Source: Bacillus luti
GTDB lineage: Bacteria > Bacillota > Bacilli > Bacillales > Bacillaceae_G
Length of the DNA: 64,000 nucleotides
Assembly: GCF_001884105.1 (NCBI RefSeq)
Contig: NZ_MACI01000034.1
Span: forward strand, 1-64,000
Direction: 5' to 3'
Shown here: positions 8,890 through 16,212 of the stretch, in pieces
Layout: every line of letters starts with the position of its first letter
Position numbering within the stretch: position 1 is the first letter of the stretch
The notes under the pieces: model-generated
The model's input: the letters and a program-made list of their open reading frames with translations, nothing else
What the model was told of the DNA's origin: nothing
The model's database searches: none
Made by a program: the position numbers and the translations under genes

Positions 8890-8962
8890 TCATATTATTA
8901 TAGAGATTTATAGGGGTATTATATTGTTTTACTTACGAATATATAAAGGGGTATGTTGTATC
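8890..8962. repeat. Short dispersed repeat, third copy
   Basis: Contains ATTATTATAGAG, GGGGTATTATATTGTTTTACTT and CGAATATATAAAG, similar to the copies at 4340-4412 and 6407-6472. It lies upstream of the zinc-ribbon gene and may overlap its promoter. Confidence 0.35.
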
Positions 8963-9052
8963 ATGTCGAAAACATCATTTATAACTAAGTTGCTTTACTT
9001 CTACCGTAAAAATACAGCAAAATAAATATGAACCTAAAGAGGTGTTAGTAAC

Positions 9053-9259
9053 ATGAAAAATAAAAGATGTGACAATTGTGGTTCTACTAATTTTAAAGAG
9101 GGGCGAGTTGGAAACGCCTATCATGCGTATGTTTGCGACGATGAACCTAGTAGGTTCTTTTCAGGAGGAAAGAGTTCAAAACTATTAACCACATTCTGTT
9201 TAGAGTGCGGTGAAGTAAAATCATTTAGAGTGGAAAAACCGGAGAAATTTAAAGAATAA
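9053..9259 (+). CDS. Small zinc-ribbon protein
   Basis: A 68-residue soluble protein with two CxxC knuckles: CDNCGSTNF at residues 6-14 and CLECGEVKSF at about 50-59. They probably bind one zinc ion as in zinc-ribbon proteins. The site AAAGAGGTG precedes the ATG at 9053. It stands alone between unrelated genes. The function is unknown; a nucleic-acid or protein-binding adaptor is possible. Confidence 0.75.
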   Translation: MKNKRCDNCGSTNFKEGRVGNAYHAYVCDDEPSRFFSGGKSSKLLTTFCLECGEVKSFRVEKPEKFKE

Positions 9260-9385
9260 AATACATTCAAGACCCTCAAATTCTGCTGTAAAGGATCTTC
9301 TTTCTCGTTTCGTGTAGCCTATTAAAACACTAAACACCTTTTGAATGCCCTCTATTGATTAAATTCTTTCCAAACATATAATTAA

Positions 9386-9430
9386 ACAACGTGAATTCCA
9401 TAGTTATTAGGAATTCACGTTGTTTTAGTT
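9386..9430 (-). terminator. Terminator downstream of the sensor kinase
   Basis: ACAACGTGAATTCC at 9386-9399 pairs with GGAATTCACGTTGT at 9410-9423. It closely resembles the hairpin at 12509-12547, so similar hairpins bracket the two-component module. Confidence 0.8.
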
Positions 9431-9445
9431 TTTTTATATCGCAAT

Positions 9446-10834
9446 TTAACCCTTATACTTATTAATACGTTTTTCAATCGGTAGTTTAAATGTAAAAGTA
9501 CTGCCTTCCCCTAATTTACTTTCAACGGTAATTTCTCCTCCGTGTAGTTCGACAATCCATTTTACCATCGACAATCCTAAACCTGTGTTTCCATTGTTTG
9601 AAGATGTTCGTGCTGCATCAACTCGATAGAAGCGTTCCCATATTTTCGCAATATGTTGCTCGCTGATGCCGATACCATTATCGGAAACTTTACCCATTAT
9701 GTTGGTTCCATCACGGTACAGTTGTATATTCACACTACCATTCTCTTTGCCATAAGCAATCGCATTCGTTAGTAAATTCATTAATAAACGCATCATCAAT
9801 GTTTGATCTGCTTTAATAAACAGGTCTTCCTCTATATTTGTTGTTATATCAATCGAGGCTTCTTGAACCATTAATGAAAGCTCTTCTACAACGATTTCCG
9901 TTAATTCACTCATATCGATACATTCAAATTGAAAAGTATCATGCTTTCCTTGGTCAACTCGTGCTAATAATAAAAGTTGCGAGATTAACGAGGACATTTT
10001 ACTTGATTGCCTTAAAATCACTTCTAAAGATTCTTCCATTTCTTTCGGATTATTCCTCTGCGATAAGGCGTATTCGCATTGCGAAATAATAACAGATGTT
10101 GGCGTTCTTAATTCATGAGATGCGTCAGATGTAAATTGTTTTTCACTTTCGAATGACTTCTCCAATCGCTCAAACATGTTGTCAAAGGTTTGTGCTAAAT
10201 GATAAATTTCGTCTTTCGATGAACCTTGTAAATTAATCCTCTTCGAAAGGTCTTTACCATCACCAATTTCACTGGCTGAATCACTCATTTGTTTCACAGG
10301 TCGAAACGCTCTTTGTGTAATAAAATATCCTCCCACTGCCGCAATGAGAATAAGTAATGGGAAAGAGATGAGTGTTACCACAATAAGCGTATTCATCGTT
10401 GATGATAATTGGTTCATCGTCATTATTCCACGAACCCAGACTTGCTCATCGCCGCCTGCATTATGGAGAAAATCATATACTATCCATTCTTTATTACCAT
10501 TTTTAATAGTTCGTATTTCATCGGATTTAAGCAATACCTTTTTATTAAAGCCGGCCGGACTATTGCCTGCCAGTAGCTCACCTTGCTTACTATAAATGAG
10601 AAGATTTACTCCATCTTCTAAAGTTTCAAACTCATCGTCAATCTTTAGCTGTCCATGCTTATATTTGATATCTTCAATGCTTTCTTTTACTGTGCTCTTT
10701 AATTGATTTTTCATATTAAAAAGTACAACTTTATCTGAAGAAGTTAAAATAAAAGCTAACACGAGTGCCATAATAATTACAACTAACCCCGTATACCAAA
10801 GGGTTACTTTCATTTTTATTGATAGTTTTTTCAT
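9446..10834 (-). CDS. Two-component sensor histidine kinase
   Basis: A 462-residue membrane kinase. Transmembrane helix 1 is at about 10-30, an extracellular sensor at 32-148, helix 2 at 150-170 and HAMP at about 170-225. The HisKA domain has the phospho-acceptor His at about 241 (SDASHELRTP). The HATPase domain has N (LLTNAIAYG), G1 (DNGIGI) and G2 (GNTGLGLSM) boxes. Its ATG overlaps the stop of the response regulator by 4 bases, so the two are co-translated. It is probably autophosphorylating and specific for that regulator. The signal is unknown; the divergent lipoprotein and PepSY-like genes are likely targets. Confidence 0.93.
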   Translation of the reverse strand: MKKLSIKMKVTLWYTGLVVIIMALVLAFILTSSDKVVLFNMKNQLKSTVKESIEDIKYKHGQLKIDDEFETLEDGVNLLIYSKQGELLAGNSPAGFNKKVLLKSDEIRTIKNGNKEWIVYDFLHNAGGDEQVWVRGIMTMNQLSSTMNTLIVVTLISFPLLILIAAVGGYFITQRAFRPVKQMSDSASEIGDGKDLSKRINLQGSSKDEIYHLAQTFDNMFERLEKSFESEKQFTSDASHELRTPTSVIISQCEYALSQRNNPKEMEESLEVILRQSSKMSSLISQLLLLARVDQGKHDTFQFECIDMSELTEIVVEELSLMVQEASIDITTNIEEDLFIKADQTLMMRLLMNLLTNAIAYGKENGSVNIQLYRDGTNIMGKVSDNGIGISEQHIAKIWERFYRVDAARTSSNNGNTGLGLSMVKWIVELHGGEITVESKLGEGSTFTFKLPIEKRINKYKG

Positions 10835-11505
10835 GATTCTACTCGCAATACGTAACCAGTGCCTCGTACTGTATGAATTAACTTCGTTTCAAACTGGCTA
10901 TCAATTTTTTTACGAAGGTATCGGACGTAAACATCAATAATATTCGAGCCGCCTTCATAGTCGTAATTCCACACATGTTGCTCAATTTTATCTCGTGTCA
11001 ACACAACTTCTTTATTCCGAATCATATATTCTAAAATAGCAAATTCCTTGCTGGAAAGATTGATAACTTGGTCTCCCCTTGTTACTTTATGCATATTACA
11101 ATCCACCACTAGGTCAGCGATTTCAAACACATTAGATGTGTTTCCTGTTTTTCTTCGCATTAACACTCGAATTCTTGCTAATAGTTCATCAAAAGCAAAC
11201 GGCTTTACTAAATAATCGTCCGCACCTAAGTCGAGCCCTTTTACGCGATCATCAATTGTATCTTTAGCTGTAAGAAGCAAGACAGGAGTTGTATTATTGT
11301 CTGCACGTAATCTTTGTAATACTTGTAAACCATCTATTCCCGGAATCATAATATCAAGCACAATCAAGTCGTAAGTAGCCATGCTTATATAATCTAAGGC
11401 ATCTTCTCCACTCCCACATCCATCGACACTATAATGTTCTGCACGTAATCGTTTTACTAATATATTTTGTAAGTCTTGTTCATCTTCGACAATAAGAACT
11501 CGCAT
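10831..11505 (-). CDS. OmpR-family response regulator
   Basis: A 224-residue regulator with a receiver domain (RVLIVEDE at the start, phospho-acceptor Asp near residue 49 in LIVLDIMIPG, Lys in LVKPF) and a C-terminal winged helix (NLSSKEFAILEYMI, IDVYVRYLRKKID, VRGTGYVL). The ATG at 11505 is chosen because AAGGAGA lies 6 bases before it; an ATG two codons earlier abuts that site. It is the first gene of the pair with the kinase and lies divergent to the lipoprotein gene. The 176-base intergenic region is the likely binding target. Confidence 0.93.
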   Translation of the reverse strand: MRVLIVEDEQDLQNILVKRLRAEHYSVDGCGSGEDALDYISMATYDLIVLDIMIPGIDGLQVLQRLRADNNTTPVLLLTAKDTIDDRVKGLDLGADDYLVKPFAFDELLARIRVLMRRKTGNTSNVFEIADLVVDCNMHKVTRGDQVINLSSKEFAILEYMIRNKEVVLTRDKIEQHVWNYDYEGGSNIIDVYVRYLRKKIDSQFETKLIHTVRGTGYVLRVES

Positions 11506-11681
11506 TAACATTCTCCTTTGCTTCTTATTTATATGTATCACTATAATTCCAAAACATTAAAGAAAGATTAGAAGCTATTTAATTATATCATTTTATTTTT
11601 TTGCACATTAATCTTCCTTTAATGTTTGTTCAGTAATATAAAGACAAGGATAAGGTGCTCAATTAAAGGGAGGAAAACATA

Positions 11682-12152
11682 ATGAGAAACTGGATGATAA
11701 TTGGAGCAATGTCTTGTTTATTCTTAACAGCTTGTTCTACTCAATCTGACAACAATACAGAAGTACAACAATTAAAAGTCGAAAATGATAAATTACAAAA
11801 AGAGGTTGCTCAACTACAACAAGAACCAACTAAAACAGAGCCTGCTACGAATGATACGAAGCAAATACAAGATTTCAAAAATGAAGTCTCATCTATTGTA
11901 GAAAAGGCAAATAACGCGAAACCAGTTGGAACAAAAGAAGATGACTTAAATACGTACTTAGCAGCAAAAAAAGAAATTGACCAATTAGATGACAAAATAG
12001 ATCTATCTGATAATCAGCTAGAAGCAGATTATCGCGCTGGAACGATAACTGTTGAACAATATCAAACGCAAGAAAGAGAACAAGATATACTGGAAGATCA
12101 ATTAGAGCACGCAGAAAATGCACTTGAAGCAAGATTTGGAATAGATGATTAA
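11682..12152 (+). CDS. Small coiled-coil lipoprotein
   Basis: A 156-residue lipoprotein. The signal MRNWMIIGAMSCLFLTACS has the lipobox LTAC with the lipidated Cys at residue 18. A coiled coil (VQQLKVENDKLQKEVAQLQQE) follows at about 28-50, then a mainly helical acidic region to the end. It is exported and anchored in the outer leaflet. GGGAGG precedes the ATG. It lies 20 bases before a membrane/PepSY-like gene and divergent to the two-component system, so it may be part of that regulon (inference). No specific family was recognised. Confidence 0.8.
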   Translation: MRNWMIIGAMSCLFLTACSTQSDNNTEVQQLKVENDKLQKEVAQLQQEPTKTEPATNDTKQIQDFKNEVSSIVEKANNAKPVGTKEDDLNTYLAAKKEIDQLDDKIDLSDNQLEADYRAGTITVEQYQTQEREQDILEDQLEHAENALEARFGIDD

Positions 12153-12172
12153 TCATTAAGGAGTGAATGAAA

Positions 12173-12496
12173 ATGTTAAAACATAAAAAGAAAATAATAA
12201 TAAGTGTAATTTCTATTTTAGTAATCGGTATCGCTATTGTTGGTGGATACTTTGGTATGGGTTACAATTATGCAAAAAAGAATGACAACTACACAGAAAA
12301 ACAAGTTCGTGAAATTTCTTTAGCTCATACAAATGGGGAAATTATTAATGTGAAAAAAGAATTCGAATTAGAAGATAACAACTTAACACAATCTCAATTT
12401 GAATATGAAGTGGAAATCAAGACACCTGACAATCTATTGAATGTTTTAAAAGTTAGCGCTAGAACAGGCACAATAGAAATTGATCACGAAGATTAA
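12173..12496 (+). CDS. PepSY-like membrane-anchored protein
   Basis: A 107-residue protein with a basic N-terminus, one membrane helix at about 8-28 and an extracytoplasmic domain. That domain reads like a single PepSY unit: YTEKQVREISLAHTNGEIINV, then FEYEVEIKTPDNLLNVLKVSARTGTI. PepSY domains often occur beside two-component systems and may act as inhibitors or sensors. The ATG at 12173 has AAGGAG 9 bases before it; an ATG at 12167 is only 3 bases away from that site. It is co-transcribed with the lipoprotein gene and followed by a terminator. Confidence 0.75.
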   Translation: MLKHKKKIIISVISILVIGIAIVGGYFGMGYNYAKKNDNYTEKQVREISLAHTNGEIINVKKEFELEDNNLTQSQFEYEVEIKTPDNLLNVLKVSARTGTIEIDHED

Positions 12497-12508
12497 AAAA
12501 TATAATTA

Positions 12509-12554
12509 AGCAACGTGAATTCCATCTTTAAAGGAAATCACGTTGCTTTTTTTA
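12509..12554 (+). terminator. Terminator of the lipoprotein/PepSY operon
   Basis: AGCAACGTGAATTCC at 12509-12523 pairs with GGAAATCACGTTGCT at 12533-12547, followed by a run of T. It is nearly the same hairpin as at 9386-9423. Confidence 0.9.
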
Positions 12555-12937
12555 GAACTATTCTCTCCGTATTTATAAACATACATATCTTTAACCCTTT
12601 CAAAATGATGAAACGCGGGTAAAATTCCTCTTTGTGAAATTCCCCTCTGCTTAATCCGTTATTTTTGTTACATGTTTATAGTTATACAGTAACTATTTAA
12701 TTTTATTAAAGTTTGTTTTATTAAAAATTAATAAAATTTGAATATTCTATTTTCTACCAAATTGTATTACAATATGAATTGCTAAGAGACAAGATATTCT
12801 TTTTATAAAAGCTTCTGCTTACTTACCAGAAATAGAAAAATTCTGTTCGAAGTCCAACAACGCTCATCCTATATAACTAATACGCGTAGTGTTGTAACTT
12901 TATATTCTAATTTAGAAATTATCAGGTGGTGTCGGTG
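12555..12937. other. Intergenic region, no gene seen
   Basis: About 380 very AT-rich bases. Apart from possible promoter elements before the membrane protein gene at 12938 I see no ORF, repeat or RNA. Confidence 0.5.
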
Positions 12938-13396
12938 ATGTTTGAATTTCTTTTAATTAAAGTCTTATTTACTATTTTCTTCATTAGCCTAATCGTGTTA
13001 ATCAGTATAATATGGGCTAAAATAGAAAAAATTCTGGACGATACTGTATTTAAAAACGTTTCTGAGAAATCTAGGTATACAGTAACTATGATAATTGTTA
13101 TGGTGGTCGAATTTGCTATCATAGTCATTACTTCATTCAATTGGGGATCTTCTATTATTGATACCCTCTTTTTCGGCAGTATTATTTTGTTCTGTTGCAT
13201 ATGGTTAATACCTTATTTCGTTACTCAGCAACAAAACGTTGCTAAAGTTATGGATAAGCATTTTAGTGGCGGAGTAGATTTAGGTGAGGTCCAAGTTCAT
13301 CGTGCAAAACTTTCTGCATTTAATCTAGGAAGCATTGTATTTTCTATAGTTGGAATTATTGTGCCTATTTGTTACTACTTTAAATACTTTTTATAG
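12938..13396 (+). CDS. Hypothetical membrane protein
   Basis: A 152-residue integral membrane protein with about four hydrophobic segments (about 5-25, 48-68, 72-92 and 125-148). A polar loop at 95-125 contains QQQNVAKVMDKHFSGGVDLGE. AGGTGG lies 8 bases before the ATG at 12938; in-frame GTG codons upstream overlap that site. No family is recognised and no operon partner is visible. A decayed IS6-type remnant follows it. Confidence 0.7.
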   Translation: MFEFLLIKVLFTIFFISLIVLISIIWAKIEKILDDTVFKNVSEKSRYTVTMIIVMVVEFAIIVITSFNWGSSIIDTLFFGSIILFCCIWLIPYFVTQQQNVAKVMDKHFSGGVDLGEVQVHRAKLSAFNLGSIVFSIVGIIVPICYYFKYFL

Positions 13397-13490
13397 GGGT
13401 TTATCAGTTCTTTTGTAAATTTAAAAAATGCAGTAACAACTTAAATTCATAGGACAACCCCTTCAAACGAAAACCACTATTCGGATTAAA

Positions 13491-13697
13491 GGTTCTGGTG
13501 CAAATAAAGGATACATTCCAAAAAACAATGAGGATTCTACAGGAATCGTTCTTTATGCTGTTAATCCAAATAATTGATGAATGAATTGTTTTGATTTTGA
13601 ACAGACTGATCACACACCCTTTTGTAGAGTAATAGTATCAGTATGTCCAATATTTACAGATTCATTGCACAAGTTTTATATTTTTTGCACCAGAACC
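13491..13697. mobile_element. IS6/IS240-type remnant with two terminal repeats
   Basis: GGTTCTGGTGCAAA at 13491-13504 and TTTGCACCAGAACC at 13684-13697 are perfect inverted repeats. The right 80 bases, read on the minus strand, match the left end of the remnant at 36679 (ACATACTGATACTA, TACTCTA and AATCAGT-like blocks). It is about 207 bp with no intact transposase, so it is a deletion derivative or a MITE-like unit. A short open stretch ending LYAVNPNN at about 13437-13577 overlaps its left part, and I cannot tell whether it was ever a gene. Confidence 0.7.
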
Positions 13698-13741
13698 CTT
13701 TAAACTAAACAAATAAAAGTTGATTGATATTGTTAAAAAAC

Positions 13742-13789
13742 AAAAAAACTCTAACTAATTCGTCATGGCGATTTAGTTAGAGTTTTTTT
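13742..13789 (-). terminator. Terminator of the Rrf2 gene
   Basis: AAAAAAACTCTAACTA at 13742-13757 pairs with TAGTTAGAGTTTTTTT at 13774-13789. The last codons of the Rrf2 gene lie within the hairpin. Confidence 0.9.
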
Positions 13790-14291
13790 GTTTGAAGTAT
13801 TCACGAGTATCTACCCTTATCTTTTCAGGTAAAACAATATCAAGTTCTTTATCTAACCATGCAAGAGTCTTTTTACGAAGAAACTCACGCATGTGTTCTT
13901 CTGCTTCAAGCATTACTAAGTTAATTGTACAAGAAGAATTGCTAGGTTCACAAGAATTGCAAGCCTCGGCCTCGTCTCGATATAGTAGACCATTCTGTAC
14001 AATATTTTTACATTGAAAAATAGGTTTTGGACCTTCGACAGCTTCTATTACATCCCAAAAAGAAACATCTTCTGGAGACTTAGCTAACCTATACCCGCCC
14101 TTTACACCTGGGACAGAACTTACAATGCCAGCTTTAGATAATTTACCGAAAACTTTTGAAAGGAATGTTTCAGAAAGCCCTTGGAACTCTGCCAAATCTT
14201 TTATTCCGACACTTTCCTTGGAAGGAGTGTTAATTAAATAAACTAGGCAATGCAAGGCATATTCAACCCCAACACTATATTGCATATACAA
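13773..14291 (-). CDS. Rrf2-family transcriptional regulator
   Basis: A 172-residue regulator. The N-terminal winged helix-turn-helix (YALHCLVYLINT, LAEFQGLSETFLSKVFGKLSKAG, GVKGGYRLAK) is the Rrf2 signature. A cysteine cluster follows at about 98-125 (CKNIVQNG, then CNSCEPSNSSC). In Rrf2 proteins such cysteines can bind an Fe-S cluster or act as a thiol switch; which applies here is unknown. It is divergent from an azoreductase gene, and a 29-bp perfect palindrome lies between them, so redox or electrophile control of that gene is inferred. The ATG at 14291 follows AGCAGGTGAT. Confidence 0.9.
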   Translation of the reverse strand: MYMQYSVGVEYALHCLVYLINTPSKESVGIKDLAEFQGLSETFLSKVFGKLSKAGIVSSVPGVKGGYRLAKSPEDVSFWDVIEAVEGPKPIFQCKNIVQNGLLYRDEAEACNSCEPSNSSCTINLVMLEAEEHMREFLRKKTLAWLDKELDIVLPEKIRVDTREYFKQKNSN

Positions 14292-14425
14292 ATCACCTGC
14301 TTTTTATTTTAAGGGTTATCAAATTGTATCTTAGGACCATTTAGAATTTTAGTCAAATAAAAAAAGGCTCGTTTAGAATAGTATGTATTTCATTTGACAA
14401 AAATAATTGCAGCGTTTATATTAAA

Positions 14426-14454
14426 GACCAAGTTAATCGACGATTAACTTGGTC
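14426..14454. promoter_or_regulatory. 29-bp perfect palindrome, probable Rrf2 operator
   Basis: GACCAAGTTAATCG at 14426-14439, one central A, then CGATTAACTTGGTC at 14441-14454. It lies about 40 bases before the azoreductase start and within the divergent promoter region. No T run follows, so an operator is likelier than a terminator. Confidence 0.8.
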
Positions 14455-14495
14455 GACAATCAAAGCGTAAAATCTTTTAAAAAGGGGAAATACAA

Positions 14496-15137
14496 ATGAA
14501 CAAAACACTTATCATAAACGCACATCCGAAAGTGGACGATACATCATCAGTCAGCATTAAAGTTCTTAACCATTTTTTAGAATCTTATACAGAATTAATT
14601 CCTAATAATGAAACGATTGAACAGATTAATTTATACGATGATGTAGTACCAATGATAGATAAAACTGTTTTAAGCGCATGGGAAAAACAAGGAACCGGAC
14701 AAGAGTTAACTGGTGAAGAACAAAAAGTAACAGAGCGTATGTCCGAGATTTTACAACAATTTAAAAGTGTAAATACGTATGTTATCGTATTACCTTTGCA
14801 CAATTTTAATATTCCATCAAAGTTAAAAGATTACATGGACAATATCATGATTGCACGTGAAACATTTAAATATACTGAAACTGGATCAGTGGGACTACTT
14901 AAAGATGGAAGAAGAATGCTTGTTATACAAGCAAGTGGAGGAATCTATACAAATGATGATTGGTATACAGACGTGGAATACTCTCATAAATATTTAAAAG
15001 CAATGTTTAATTTCCTTGGTATTGAAGATTATCAAATCGTCCGTGCACAAGGAACAGCAGTACTAGATCCAAATGAAGTATTACAAAATGCGTATAAAGA
15101 AGTTGAAGAAGCAGCTTCTAGATTGGCTAACAAATAA
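14496..15137 (+). CDS. FMN-dependent NADH-azoreductase-like flavodoxin-fold protein
   Basis: A 213-residue quinone or azo reductase of the flavodoxin-2 fold. It has an N-terminal phosphate-binding segment (TLIINAHPKVDDTSSVS), the flavin-contacting LPLHNFNIPSKLKDYMDNI at about 100-118 and IQASGGIYTNDDWYTDVEY at about 147-165. Family members reduce quinones and azo dyes by two electrons and protect against electrophile stress. AAAAGGGGAAA precedes the ATG. It is probably repressed by the divergent Rrf2 protein through the 29-bp palindrome. Confidence 0.9.
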   Translation: MNKTLIINAHPKVDDTSSVSIKVLNHFLESYTELIPNNETIEQINLYDDVVPMIDKTVLSAWEKQGTGQELTGEEQKVTERMSEILQQFKSVNTYVIVLPLHNFNIPSKLKDYMDNIMIARETFKYTETGSVGLLKDGRRMLVIQASGGIYTNDDWYTDVEYSHKYLKAMFNFLGIEDYQIVRAQGTAVLDPNEVLQNAYKEVEEAASRLANK

Positions 15138-15168
15138 TTTTTTCACTGGAAGCATGATGGTTATAAAT

Positions 15169-15341
15169 AAAAATCCCCTCCACCATAAGGCAGAGGGGAT
15201 CTTCTAACTTCTACTTCAAACTACCCGAAATCTCCGTAAAGATAACCCCAAGTGCATGTGCACCTGCATCTGGATATCCTAAACTTCGTTTGAAGCGATC
15301 TCTAGCCAAGAATCTACACATGGAGCAAGTGCGTCAACAAA
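15169..15341 (-). pseudogene. Remnant copy of the dihydroxyacetone kinase 3' end
   Basis: This block matches the end of the kinase gene and its terminator at 18131-18245, then jumps to sequence matching 18363-18415. About 115 bases in between are missing. The shared hairpin ATCCCCTC...GAGGGGAT and GTGCATGTGCACCTGCATCTG are easily seen. It has the same orientation as the true gene 3 kb away. It supplies the stop codon of the neighbouring ORF at 15334. It is a decayed partial duplication. Confidence 0.9.
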
Positions 15342-15723
15342 CAAAAGTGTATTCTGCATTTCTGAAAACAGTAGATGGCAGATTATGACCTACTGAATCT
15401 GCTAAGAAAGAATATACAAGAACATCCTTAACATCATCTTTATTTCCACTAATGATGACATCAAGGAAATCTTCTATTTGGAATTCTGGAGTAAACAACA
15501 CAATCTTAGTTGTTCTGTTTGGTTCTAAAGAAACAAAAGTACGAGAGATTTCAACTAATTCATTTTGAACCGGGAAAAAAGTGTTTCTACTTCTCTTAAC
15601 AGTTACCGTTACATTACTAGTATGGCAGCGTGAATCATTGTTTAGCATAATGTTGAGAGCAGTTGGAATAATCCCATTTTCAGAAACTGGAACTCGAAAC
15701 ACTCCAGTAGATTTATGAGCCAT
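15334..15723 (-). CDS. Hypothetical protein
   Basis: A 129-residue protein without signal peptide or membrane helix, rich in beta-type sequence (SNVTVTVKRSRNTFFPVQNE, RTTKIVLFTPEFQIEDFLDVII). I do not recognise the family. The ATG at 15723 (MAHKST) has GAAAGGA upstream; an earlier in-frame ATG overlaps the site. Its last codons (FVC and stop) run into the kinase remnant at 15169-15341, so the original C-terminus may have been altered by that duplication. It seems to be monocistronic. Confidence 0.65.
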   Translation of the reverse strand: MAHKSTGVFRVPVSENGIIPTALNIMLNNDSRCHTSNVTVTVKRSRNTFFPVQNELVEISRTFVSLEPNRTTKIVLFTPEFQIEDFLDVIISGNKDDVKDVLVYSFLADSVGHNLPSTVFRNAEYTFVC

Positions 15724-15942
15724 ACAATCACATCCTTTCAAAATAAAATATATTTACAATATATTAAATGCAAAAAACGTTCATTTTGATAGGGACAAAT
15801 TATGTGATTAATATACCCATAATAACCTTCGTTATTACTAAGCCAATGATTCAAAATTCTTTTTTTAAATACAAATCAGATTCTGATATGATATATAAAT
15901 ATCTACAATACTAGCAAACAATAGTTATGAAGATATCCTTTC

Positions 15943-16125
15943 ATGACACAAGATTTATTGTATATTACAAGACCTACAGTAAAGACAAAAGAGGAAGCTG
16001 AAATTTTTAATGTAGCACCATCTACTGTCTTTACATATATCAAATCCGGAAAATTACCTGCTTCAAAGATAGAAAAACGTGAAAAAAGTGGTTACAAAAC
16101 GAGGGGATTTATCTTTTTTATTTAA
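15943..16125 (+). pseudogene. Truncated helix-turn-helix (excisionase-like) fragment
   Basis: A 60-codon frame with a helix-turn-helix of the excisionase/MerR type (TKEEAEIFNVAPSTVFTYIKSGKLPASKI) at about 15-43. It then loses similarity and ends in RGFIFFI. No ribosome binding site precedes the ATG. It is probably the front part of a broken DNA-binding protein; a very small functional protein cannot be excluded. Confidence 0.45.
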
Positions 16126-16212
16126 AAAGCCTCTTCTATTTAATTACATCACTTACAATCTAATAAACTTATTTTATAAAGGGCTTAGTGTCACAAATAT
16201 GCCTTCTATCCC

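Noticed and set aside
13437-13577. A 46-codon frame ending LYAVNPNN on the plus strand
   Set aside because: It has no start signal, follows directly on a stop codon and overlaps the IS6-type end, so it is not called as a gene.
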